Part shown: one piece after another, positions 1 to 5,380 of the stretch
Layout of the letters: the number at the start of each line of letters is the position of its first letter
How positions within the stretch are numbered: position 1 is the stretch's first letter
Source: Methanosarcina sp. UBA5
Lineage (GTDB): Archaea > Halobacteriota > Methanosarcinia > Methanosarcinales > Methanosarcinaceae
Direction of reading: 5' to 3'
Length of the DNA: 6,397 nucleotides
Assembly: GCF_002505485.1 (NCBI RefSeq)
Contig: NZ_DAVG01000043.1
Span: 1 to 6,397 of the forward strand
Notes under the pieces: model-generated
Told to the model about the DNA's origin: nothing
What the model saw: only the letters and a program-made list of their open reading frames with translations
Database searches by the model: none
Program-made: the position numbers and the translations under genes

Positions 1-96
1 AATAAGTTCTGCTGTTAATAAGCTATACTATTGATAAGTTATATTGTTGATAAGTTATACTGTTGATAAATTCTAGTGCTAATGAGTTGTACTGGA
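1..96. repeat. Six tandem copies of a degenerate 16-bp repeat
   Basis: The sequence divides exactly into six 16-base units starting at 1, 17, 33, 49, 65 and 81. The central units read GATAAGTTATATTGTT and GATAAGTTATACTGTT, and the outer units diverge by several bases. The array begins at the window edge, so it may continue to the left. The period is not a multiple of three and there are stops in the frames, so it is unlikely to be coding. The array lies directly upstream of the mechanosensitive channel gene. Its repeated AAGTTATA core could supply TATA-like elements, which is inference. Confidence 0.8.
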
Positions 97-103
97 CAGT
101 ACA
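88..103. promoter_or_regulatory. Perfect dyad TGTACTG-GA-CAGTACA upstream of mscS
   Basis: Two 7-bp arms are perfectly complementary with a 2-bp spacer. The dyad ends 48 bases before the mscS start codon, at the downstream end of the 16-bp repeat array. The form suits a dimeric DNA-binding regulator. In RNA the 2-base spacer would force the inner pair open, which makes a DNA operator the more natural reading. No regulator is identified. Confidence 0.4.
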
Positions 104-151
104 CGAAAATCATTTTTGAGCCTCTCGGCGAAGATAAGAAGGAAAGTAAAA

Positions 152-1066
152 ATGAGCTATGAAATAATAATGAAGCAGGTAATTCCATATACCGAGATAA
201 CGGTATCCAGGCTGATTTTCGCAATAATAGTACTCGTCGTGGGGTTCGCTTTATCAAAACATATTATTCATGTTTTCAGGAGAGGAGTACAGAAAACAAG
301 GATTCCGGATCTCACCGTTCAATTTCTCACCCATTTTTTAAGTATCCTCCTTCATTTAATTGTTATTCTTATTTTCTTGAAGAGTCTCAATTTTGACGTG
401 GATAGTTATATAGTCGGAGTCTCTGCAGCAATAGGCATTGTTCTTGGTCTTGGCCTGCAGGATACTTTTACAAACCTGACCGCTGGAGTATGTGTTGCGG
501 CAATCAGGCCTATCGACATGGGAGAAACTGTAACCGTAAACGGGCAGACCGGAAAAGTGAAATCCGTAGGGATCATGTCAACCGAGCTCCTGACCCCTGA
601 CAACCAGCTCATAACAATCCCAAATAAGCTTGTATGGGGAAATTCTATTGTTAATATGACAAGGATGCCTACAAGAAGAGTTTCGGTTGATATAGGAATA
701 AGTTATTCTTCAAGCCTCGAAAAAGCTACAGAGATAGCACTCAATCTAATGAAAACACACCCTCTTGTCCTTAAGGAACCCGAGCCCGCAGTCGTAACCA
801 CCGAGCTTGCCAATTCCTCGATAAATTTGCAGCTCAGAGCCTGGGCAAAAACAGAAGAAATGGGAACCGTAAAGAATGACCTGGTTGCAGGAATATTTGA
901 CGCTTATACGAAAGAAGGAATTGAAATCCCGTTCCCCCAGATGGACATAAATATAAAAGAAATAAAACAGAAAGAAAGTGGGAAACACACAATAGAACAG
1001 GATACGACAGCGCAGGAAGAACTAATGGCACTGGAAGAAGGGCGCGATGTGGAAGGATTATATTAA
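152..1066 (+). CDS. mscS: Small-conductance mechanosensitive channel, MscS family
   Basis: The product is a 304-residue inner-membrane channel that would open under membrane tension to release solutes during hypo-osmotic shock. Three hydrophobic segments are visible at about residues 19-37, 55-77 and 86-116. The third is the pore helix, with the family's Gly/Ala-rich run leading into GLGLQDTFTNLTAGV (about 99-113). The beta domain follows (about 118-176) with the typical RPIDMGETV, TPDNQLITIPN and NSIVNMTR strings. The alpha/beta vestibule ends near IEIPFPQMDI (258-267). A charged tail of about 37 residues is extra relative to that core. The E. coli hinge glycine after LQ is Asp here, a variant common in the family. 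I chose the ATG at 152 because AAGG lies 9 bases upstream; an in-frame TTG at 116 would add 12 residues but has no ribosome binding site. The gene stands alone and converges with the next one. Confidence 0.93.
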   Translation: MSYEIIMKQVIPYTEITVSRLIFAIIVLVVGFALSKHIIHVFRRGVQKTRIPDLTVQFLTHFLSILLHLIVILIFLKSLNFDVDSYIVGVSAAIGIVLGLGLQDTFTNLTAGVCVAAIRPIDMGETVTVNGQTGKVKSVGIMSTELLTPDNQLITIPNKLVWGNSIVNMTRMPTRRVSVDIGISYSSSLEKATEIALNLMKTHPLVLKEPEPAVVTTELANSSINLQLRAWAKTEEMGTVKNDLVAGIFDAYTKEGIEIPFPQMDINIKEIKQKESGKHTIEQDTTAQEELMALEEGRDVEGLY

Positions 1067-1145
1067 ACAGAACCAATCTTTTGAAAACCTGTCTATGCCT
1101 GCCTGGACCGCCGTATCTCTTATTAATTTGACAAGTTACATGGAC

Positions 1146-1508
1146 TTAACACGTTATATGGAACATTGCAGTGATCCTGCCTTCAAGTTCGTTCCAGCGT
1201 TCAATTGCCCACGGTGTCGGAAAAAGTTCTATTCCACACTTCTTTTTCGTGAAAAAATCTTCAGCTTCCTCAGACAGTTTAACAAAACCTGTCTGCCCGG
1301 TTCCAATAAGGATTTTTTCTGTCCCTTCCTCATAAATGTGCTTTGCTTCCTCAAGCGAGATTTTATGGGAAGTTCCATAGAGCTCCTTTGACAGTCTTTT
1401 CTCCCTTTTTTCGACCTGTCCATTGAGGCGGATAAGTATATCATATTTAAAGGTTTCTCCATTTACAATAATCGAACCAAAACTCGTAGAATCAATCTTT
1501 GGCTTCAT
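1146..1508 (-). CDS. Mth938/AAMDC-like domain protein
   Basis: This 120-residue soluble protein spans the full length usual for the Mth938-like (DUF498/AAMDC) fold. Its molecular function is not established, and nothing here adds one. Visible family marks are FGSIIVNGETFKYDILI at the N-terminus, the glycine loop LIGTGQTG (about 67-74), LSEEAEDFF followed by KKKCGIE, PTPWAIERWNEL (98-109), and the C-terminus MFHITC, which resembles the FHSTC ending I recall for human AAMDC. There is no signal peptide or membrane segment. The start is supported by AGAGGT on the minus strand (complement of 1514-1519), 5 bases before the ATG. A TATA box sits just upstream. It is convergent with mscS, with 79 bases between the two stops, and is monocistronic within this window. 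Confidence 0.88.
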   Translation of the reverse strand: MKPKIDSTSFGSIIVNGETFKYDILIRLNGQVEKREKRLSKELYGTSHKISLEEAKHIYEEGTEKILIGTGQTGFVKLSEEAEDFFTKKKCGIELFPTPWAIERWNELEGRITAMFHITC

Positions 1509-1546
1509 GGTTTACCTCTTAAATTGAACTGAAAACAAGATATTCT

Positions 1547-1555
1547 ATTTTATAA
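1547..1555 (-). promoter_or_regulatory. TATA box of the Mth938-like gene
   Basis: The minus strand reads TTATAAAAT here, a good archaeal TATA box. Transcription starting about 25 bases downstream (near 1526) would give a leader of about 18 bases that still contains the AGAGGT ribosome binding site. The start site is inferred, not seen. Confidence 0.5.
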
Positions 1556-1730
1556 TTGTCACACATACTTCATATAATTAACAGATATGCCCTGAATACA
1601 TAAGTTTTCAAACTATAGGCATAATCTGAATATAAAAACTCATATACTTCCCATTCTTGGCAGGTAGACCTGACGAAAATAAGATGCCTGAGAGGACTCT
1701 ATGCATTTGGGAAATGGAATCAAGTGCATT

Positions 1731-1754
1731 AGGCATTATAATCAAATTATGCCT
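1731..1754. repeat. Imperfect inverted repeat, AGGCAT...ATGCCT
   Basis: AGGCAT at 1731-1736 pairs with ATGCCT at 1749-1754, and the AT-rich interior can pair partly. A related string, AGGCATAAT, occurs at about 1617-1625. No T-run follows it directly, so it is not an obvious terminator. Its role is unknown. Confidence 0.4.
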
Positions 1755-1840
1755 TAAGCGGTTAAAGGTTTATCCTATTGATTTTTCAGTTCACCGGGCA
1801 AGCAGATAAACGAGTGAGCAAATAACGAAAATGTAACCCT

Positions 1841-1914
1841 ATATGCACCGTTTTGCAAGGGCGAATAATGTGGGATTTTGGAATTTGAAAAATCCTGCAG
1901 AGAAAGGTGCACAT
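1841..1914. other. Possible structured RNA or nested inverted repeat
   Basis: The outer arms TGCACC (1844-1849) and GGTGCA (1906-1911) pair perfectly. After one mismatch they extend by two more pairs. Inside them GGATTTT (1873-1879) pairs with AAAATCC (1889-1895) around a 9-base loop. TGCAAGG (1854-1860) could alternatively pair with CCTGCA (1894-1899). This nested pairing sits in an otherwise featureless non-coding stretch. The strand cannot be decided and no known RNA family is recognised. Confidence 0.3.
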
Positions 1915-2213
1915 CTATGTACAAATAAAAAACCTTCTTTTAATAAAATATAACCTATTCGCCTTTATAAAAAAATAAAAAACTCTAATATCCTGCTTTT
2001 AAAGAGAAAAATTTTTATGTATTAATATTTTTTTACATAAAGGGTTAATATAAGATATTTAAGGCCATAAACTTGTCAAGGACTTTATATTTTTATTCCA
2101 TAATGTATATGATACAGTTAGGCTTATTAACAGTTTTATAATTCCTTAAGTTTTAAGATAAAGTTTTATCAAGTTTTAAATTCATTTTTCGATTTTTATT
2201 TAGAGTTAAAAAA

Positions 2214-2227
2214 ATAAGTATACTTAT
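2214..2227. promoter_or_regulatory. 14-bp perfect palindrome ATAAGTATACTTAT
   Basis: This is an uninterrupted perfect palindrome 105 bp upstream of the first cysteine-rich gene. It immediately precedes the ACGTTAA block, where similarity to the region upstream of the second copy begins. The second copy lacks the palindrome. It could be an operator or part of the promoter; both readings are inference. Confidence 0.35.
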
Positions 2228-2319
2228 ACGTTAATATTTCCACTGTGTTTCGATTAAGAGGTGTGTTAGGATCAAATGAGACCTGCACCGATAAAATAAA
2301 ATATAATAGGACAAAATAC

Positions 2320-2324
2320 GGAGG
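2320..2324 (+). promoter_or_regulatory. Ribosome binding site deciding the start of the first Cys-rich gene
   Basis: GGAGG lies 7 bases before the ATG at 2332. The reading frame is open upstream to a GTG at 2245, but this strong site, together with the same spacing in the paralogue, fixes the start at 2332. Confidence 0.85.
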
Positions 2325-2331
2325 AGCAACA

Positions 2332-2715
2332 ATGCAAAAAAATGTTTTTAAGACAATCTGTGTTTTCACATTAGTCTTTTTTGTTCTGTCAATGACAGGA
2401 GCAGCGTGTGGTAACGACTGTAAAACAAAAACAGATGCAAAGAACGATAAGTTTACTATTGAGAATTGTGCAAAATATTTTAATGTGCTGAAGAATGACA
2501 AAGGATGCAACCTTAAAGTTACAACTACAGGAACTATTAAGACCAAACTGGGCGGCAAAGTGACAATGAAGAATGACGGTAAATTCTGCTACACAAAGCC
2601 AGCAAATTGCAAAAAATCTTGCACTGACAGTTTCAAATACACGATAAAAGGCTGCGATGGAAAAACCGATAGTGCAAAGGTTACACTGATTGTCAAATGC
2701 TCCGATTGTTGCTGA
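2332..2715 (+). CDS. Secreted cysteine-rich single cadherin/Ig-like domain protein, copy 1
   Basis: The precursor has 127 residues. A signal peptide is clear: basic start, hydrophobic core at about 9-20 (ICVFTLVFFVLS), and probable cleavage at GAA|C near residue 25. The mature part of about 100 residues matches the outline of one bacterial cadherin/Ig-like repeat (Big_9/VCBS type), recalled rather than searched. Its marks are FNVLKND (50-56), then LKVTTTG, GGKVTM followed by NDGKFCYTKPA (74-91), and CTDSFKYTI through KVTLIV (97-121). Such domains usually occur in long arrays of giant surface proteins; here there is one alone. The mature part has 11 cysteines (26, 30, 46, 59, 86, 93, 97, 108, 123, 126, 127), and the Asp-rich calcium loop usual after ND is replaced by KGC. 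This suggests a disulfide-stabilised extracellular domain. It has no membrane anchor and no recognised partner. Cys after GAA is not a canonical lipobox, as there is no Leu/Val at -3. The ligand and role are unknown. Confidence 0.85.
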   Translation: MQKNVFKTICVFTLVFFVLSMTGAACGNDCKTKTDAKNDKFTIENCAKYFNVLKNDKGCNLKVTTTGTIKTKLGGKVTMKNDGKFCYTKPANCKKSCTDSFKYTIKGCDGKTDSAKVTLIVKCSDCC

Positions 2716-2833
2716 AAGTACCCTTCAGATACTTGCTTCAGTAGGTGCAATAATTGTACCTAAGCGCATTAAAGGGAAAAGGAAGTGCTAGTTTCGGGAA
2801 TTTAATCCCAAATTTCTTCTAATCCCTTAATGC
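2716..2833 (+). other. Conserved 3' hairpin element after copy 1
   Basis: Three foldable parts follow the stop codon directly. First is AAGTA/TACTT (2716-2720 with 2730-2734). Second is AGGTGCA/TGTACCT (2743-2749 with 2755-2761, one G-U). Third is a long stem whose 5' arm is 2766-2785 and 3' arm is 2816-2833: GCATTAA pairs with TTAATGC, then GGGA with TCCC, then GGAAG with CTTCT, separated by a bulge and a small internal loop. The inner loop carries GGGA...TCCC (2796-2809). TTTT follows the last arm. The same architecture follows copy 2. It may end or stabilise the transcript, or be an RNA in its own right. Confidence 0.5.
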
Positions 2834-3009
2834 TTTTACCTTAATAATTATGGAATCTATGGAATCAGGTCAATTTAGTAGTAAATGGACCTGCACTCAA
2901 ATTATAGAATCTTTTTTCGAGAAGTTTGCTTATTGAGTACACGTTAACTTGACATTCCCATTGTTTCGATTACAGTATTTTCGAATTAAATTTAATTTAG
3001 CATAAATAA

Positions 3010-3014
3010 GGAGG
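3010..3014 (+). promoter_or_regulatory. Ribosome binding site of copy 2
   Basis: GGAGG with a 7-base spacer to the ATG at 3022, the same arrangement as in copy 1. AT-rich sequence at about 2982-3000 (ATTAAATTTAATTTAG) may contain the TATA element, but the distance to the start is short, so this is uncertain. Confidence 0.8.
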
Positions 3015-3021
3015 AAAAGTA

Positions 3022-3417
3022 ATGCGAAGAACCATGTTTAAGGCAATCTGTGTTTTCACGTTAGTCTTTTTTGTCATGTCAATGGCAGGAGCCGCGTGTG
3101 ATAACAACTGTAAAGCAAAAACAAATGCAATAAAGGATACATTTAATGTTAAACTTAAGAAATGTCCAAATACTTCTTATTGCTTTAACGTGCTGAAGAA
3201 TGACAAAGGGTGCAGCCTTAAAGTTACATCTACAGGGACTTTCAAGACCAAACTGGGCGGCAAAGTAACGATGCAGAGTAACGGCAAATTCTGCTACAAA
3301 AGGCCAGCAAGTTGCAGTAAATCTTGCACAGACACTTTCACATACAAGATAAAAGGCTGCGATGGAAAAACTGATTCTGCAAAGGTTACGCTGGAACTCA
3401 AATGCCCCACCTGCTAA
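3022..3417 (+). CDS. Secreted cysteine-rich single cadherin/Ig-like domain protein, copy 2
   Basis: This 131-residue paralogue of the preceding gene has about 88 identical positions by hand alignment, roughly 69%. The signal-peptide core ICVFTLVFFV is unchanged and cleavage is again expected at GAA|C (25/26). The domain shows FNVLKNDKGC (55-64), LKVTSTG, KTKLGGKVTM (75-84), NGKFCY and IKGCDGKTDSAKVTL (110-124). The main difference is a 5-residue insertion around KKCPNTSYC (46-54), in the first strand-loop. Mature cysteines are 26, 30, 48, 54, 64, 91, 98, 102, 113, 128 and 131. Ten align with copy 1, while C54 is private here and one of the terminal CC pair is private to copy 1. It has its own ribosome binding site 306 bp after copy 1, so it may be transcribed separately. 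It is expected to be extracellular or bound to the cell surface; its function is unknown. Confidence 0.85.
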   Translation: MRRTMFKAICVFTLVFFVMSMAGAACDNNCKAKTNAIKDTFNVKLKKCPNTSYCFNVLKNDKGCSLKVTSTGTFKTKLGGKVTMQSNGKFCYKRPASCSKSCTDTFTYKIKGCDGKTDSAKVTLELKCPTC

Positions 3418-3535
3418 AAGTACTCTTCAAGTACTTCTCCAGTAGGTGCATTTATTGTAACTAAACGCATTAAAGGGAAAAGGAAGTGTTAACTTTCAGG
3501 GATTTAATCCAAATACCTTCCAAATCCCTTAATAC
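3418..3535 (+). other. Conserved 3' hairpin element after copy 2
   Basis: This is the counterpart of 2716-2833. AAGTAC/GTACTT (3418-3423 with 3431-3436) is here a perfect 6-bp hairpin directly after the stop. The long stem uses 3467-3486 and 3517-3535: the 5' arm is identical to copy 1, GGAAG now pairs with CTTCC (G-C where copy 1 has G-U), and one C-A mismatch appears in the basal stem. A near-palindrome GGATTTAATCC (3500-3510) sits in the loop. CTTTTACCTTAATAA follows, as in copy 1. The remaining 3568-3773 up to the convergent DUF166 gene holds only short T-runs (for example near 3692) that might terminate transcription. Confidence 0.5.
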
Positions 3536-3773
3536 TTTTACCTTAATAACTACGGAACCAGGTCAATCCAGTACTGGATAGATACGGGCTCAGACTCTAA
3601 TAGCTATTTTCAAGAAGCTTGCTTACTGCTGAGATTTTCAGTATTCATTTTCGGACACAACTCTGTCGATACGCGATAGGTGACGCTTATTTTTCTTGTC
3701 GGAACCAGTTAAAGAACTTCGGTTTTCAGTTAGAATATTTTTGGAAAACTTTTTGGGAACGAAAACTTACCTT

Positions 3774-4580
3774 TTAAAAACTGGAACTTGAGATTTCGTC
3801 CTCGCACACTGCAGACAATCGGGCCTTTTCCTTTTTTGCAAATTCCATTCCATCTTCAACCGCTTCCCTGATAATATACCCGGCCTTGTGAAGGATAGTA
3901 TCCCCGAGCTGAGGATCTTTGTCCATGCTGGCTGTACAGGGATAGGAGTGATGAGCTCCTGAGATTGTTTCCTTATATTCGGGAGTGTCAGTCCAGCCGA
4001 GCTTTTTTGCCACAAACCATGTGGAACCGCAAGGGGCGTCCCTTAGAACACCTGCTCCAATAAACATCTTCCCATCAGGGCTCATTTCGATTCTGAGTAC
4101 AGGCTTCCCGAAACCAAGGTCAACGAACGCGTCTATAACGGGCTTTCCGGTTTTTTCAAGGGCGCAGAAAGGCTTTGGCCCTTCAAACTCAACTCCAATG
4201 GCTTCAAGCTCTTTTTTAAGCTGTTCAAGAACCCCTGCAGGAGTTTTCTTTGAGTCTTCGGCAGGCGCTATTACAGCTTTTGCCTTCGTTTTCTTCACAA
4301 CATCCGGAAGGGCTATCAGAAGGTCTGGGTGGATGCCAATAGCAAGTATCAGATCACATTCCGGAAGTTTTTGAGGCATGTACTGCTCGGGCTCTTCTAT
4401 AAACGTGGGCAGGTCTTGAGGAAACTCATGAATTCCTACGATCAGGTTTGCATACGACTTCCTGGCCTGCCTGCAGTGGTTGCAGAGTTCTCCGCAGGAC
4501 ACGCAGAAATTTCCCGGATTGATCAGGTTTTGGATAACTTTTTTTCCAAGTTCGCCTGAGTAGAGTATAAGGATCTTCAT
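3774..4580 (-). CDS. DUF166 family protein
   Basis: This 268-residue soluble protein has the methanogen DUF166 architecture. Family members have sometimes been labelled thymidylate synthase; I would not rely on that. It begins MKILILYSGELGKKVIQNL, a Rossmann-like first strand and helix. A four-cysteine cluster CVSCGELCNHC (26-36, spacing CxxCxxxCxxC) follows, suited to an Fe-S cluster or zinc. ECDLILAIGIHPDLL (74-88) and KAVIAPAEDSKKTPAG (101-116) follow the pattern of an alternating alpha/beta core. The C-terminal half carries VLRIEMSPDG, GVLRDAPCGSTWFVAKKLGW (177-196) and HHSYPCTASMDKDPQLGDTILHKAG, with further cysteines at 139, 184 and 215. There is no signal peptide or membrane helix. The start has AGGGGT on the minus strand 5 bases upstream. 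The gene stands alone, convergent with the cysteine-rich pair. The reaction is not known to me; a redox or methyl-transfer role would be speculation. Confidence 0.85.
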   Translation of the reverse strand: MKILILYSGELGKKVIQNLINPGNFCVSCGELCNHCRQARKSYANLIVGIHEFPQDLPTFIEEPEQYMPQKLPECDLILAIGIHPDLLIALPDVVKKTKAKAVIAPAEDSKKTPAGVLEQLKKELEAIGVEFEGPKPFCALEKTGKPVIDAFVDLGFGKPVLRIEMSPDGKMFIGAGVLRDAPCGSTWFVAKKLGWTDTPEYKETISGAHHSYPCTASMDKDPQLGDTILHKAGYIIREAVEDGMEFAKKEKARLSAVCEDEISSSSF

Positions 4581-4621
4581 AACTTACCCCTATTTTTGAT
4601 ACTGTATAAATTATTTTGATA

Positions 4622-4707
4622 ATTCCCGTCTATTCAAATATAGAACTCCTGACTACTTTGTCCCTTCAATAGAGAAAGAAAGAGAGAACATAGACCAACA
4701 CGGGAAT
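4622..4707 (-). other. Long-range stem in the DUF166 upstream region
   Basis: ATTCCCGT (4622-4629) is perfectly complementary to ACGGGAAT (4700-4707). CTA/TAG (4630-4632 with 4691-4693) can extend it across an unpaired gap. The arms are 70 bases apart and lie 42-127 bases upstream of the DUF166 start. If transcription begins beyond 4707 this would be a folded leader. No known riboswitch is recognised. Confidence 0.25.
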
Positions 4708-4866
4708 CTTTGATAAGTTGCCTGAGAAACTGTTAGTAATAGTTCTGACAGGATCCTCCTTTAATGTATTCCCCTTTTTGTTCTACATATTATAATTATT
4801 TGATTCAACGTATAAATAGTGAAAGTTTCGAAATAGAAATTAGTATCCATAAATAAATCTCTAATT

Positions 4867-5201
4867 TTATCCCAAAACAATTTTACTTTTATAATTTCTT
4901 TCAATGCACTTAATTATAATTGTGTTACATATACAGGCAATTCACGATTTCACTTCAACTTTTAATCTGTTTCATTTTACATGATCAGTTTCCCTTACTA
5001 AAATAGAGTTGGACTTTACCCAAAATTTAACTTATGAGTTCCTGCTATTTTATAGTCTAACTTTCATATAGATATCATCCCAAAACTCAAAATTGCTTTT
5101 CTGAATCCTACATTCTGAATAGTTAATCGAGTTTCAGGTTATGGAAAAAAATAGCTCTGAAACTTTACTACTTTTTGAGAATAAGAATTGTTTTGGGATA
5201 A
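4867..5201. mobile_element. Possible MITE-like segment with 16-bp terminal inverted repeats
   Basis: TTATCCCAAAACAATT (4867-4882) recurs as its exact reverse complement at 5186-5201. The 335-bp segment has no gene. The left flank CTCTAATT (4859-4866) resembles the right flank CTCTATATT (5203-5211), which could be a decayed target-site duplication. A further partial copy, ATCCCAAAAC, lies at 5077-5086 in the left-arm orientation, so the repeats might instead be protein-binding sites. No transposase is present, and the AT-rich context makes chance likelier than it looks. Confidence 0.3.
5130..5164. repeat. 8-bp stem-loop AGTTTCAG...CTGAAACT
   Basis: Perfect 8-bp arms (5130-5137 and 5157-5164) enclose a 19-base A-rich loop. 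It lies inside the right part of the inverted-repeat-bounded segment. No T-run follows the 3' arm closely enough to call a terminator with confidence. Confidence 0.35.
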
Positions 5202-5342
5202 GCTCTATATTAGTTTTCCATCCACTAGTAATGAAATATAAATTAGTACAAGCAGTTCCCTAATTATTTTGAAATATCAGTTTATTTGAACAATATTAAT
5301 ATTAAATTAAGAAGCGGATATCTTTTTATTCAGAGTTCATAT

Positions 5343-5360
5343 GATATATCATCATATATC
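5343..5360. promoter_or_regulatory. Inverted repeat GATATAT-CATC-ATATATC upstream of a TATA box
   Basis: Two 7-bp arms with a 4-bp spacer end 20 bp upstream of the TATA box of the decapeptide-repeat gene. That position suits a regulator binding site in archaeal promoters. The arms are AT-only apart from the end bases, so chance occurrence is possible. Confidence 0.35.
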
Positions 5361-5380
5361 AATTTTAAAAATTAATCTTG

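Larger units (their letters stand above)
1556..2319. other. Long AT-rich gene-free region
   Basis: No credible coding sequence is present on either strand. Apart from the items listed separately, I see a tight palindrome CAGGT-AG-ACCTG (1661-1672), a T7 run near 2028, GATAAA-GT-TTTATC (2157-2170) and three copies of AAGTTTTA (2148, 2161, 2171). The right part is very AT-rich. It presumably holds the promoter of the first cysteine-rich gene. A TATA-like run at about 2290-2310 is too close to the ribosome binding site to serve as that promoter, so the real one should lie further upstream, perhaps near 2214-2240. Confidence 0.6.
2229..3567 (+). repeat. Tandem duplication of a ~690-bp unit (gene plus flanks)
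   Basis: The start codons of the two paralogous genes are 690 bp apart. Similarity extends beyond the coding regions. Upstream, both units share ACGTTAA and then TGTTTCGATTA. Downstream, both share about 150 bp that continue to GGTCAAT (near 2869 and 3567). The first unit runs roughly 2229-2940 and the second roughly 2941-3640. The boundaries are approximate because the outer flanks have decayed. Confidence 0.75.

Noticed and set aside
1..96. The 16-bp repeats as a CRISPR array
   Set aside because: The units are contiguous with no spacers and are too short and too degenerate.
116..151. TTG start adding 12 residues to the mechanosensitive channel
   Set aside because: No ribosome binding site precedes it, and the ATG at 152 has AAGG at a suitable distance and gives a normal N-terminus.
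1067..1145. A bidirectional terminator between the convergent mscS and Mth938-like genes
   Set aside because: I could find no stable stem and only a T4 run, so a specific terminator cannot be supported.
1047..1391. A + strand 114-codon frame overlapping the ends of mscS and the Mth938-like gene
   Set aside because: It is antisense to a clearly recognisable Mth938-like protein and shows no protein-like features of its own.
2245..2331. An upstream GTG start that would add 29 residues to the first cysteine-rich protein
   Set aside because: It would bury the signal peptide, it lacks a ribosome binding site, and the paralogue and the GGAGG at 2320-2324 both support the ATG at 2332.
2351..2412. 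Lipoprotein signal (lipobox) in the cysteine-rich proteins
   Set aside because: The residues before Cys26 are T-G-A-A with no Leu, Val or Ile at -3, so an ordinary signal peptidase site is more likely. Lipidation is not excluded.
2196..2558. A minus-strand 120-codon frame over the first cysteine-rich gene
   Set aside because: It is antisense to a gene supported by a signal peptide, paralogue and ribosome binding site.
3985..4559. Two + strand frames across the DUF166 gene
   Set aside because: Both are shadows of the DUF166 coding sequence, which carries recognisable family motifs.
4745..4765. Minus-strand GGAGG as the ribosome binding site of a small gene
   Set aside because: No start codon lies at a usable distance and no open frame of any length follows.
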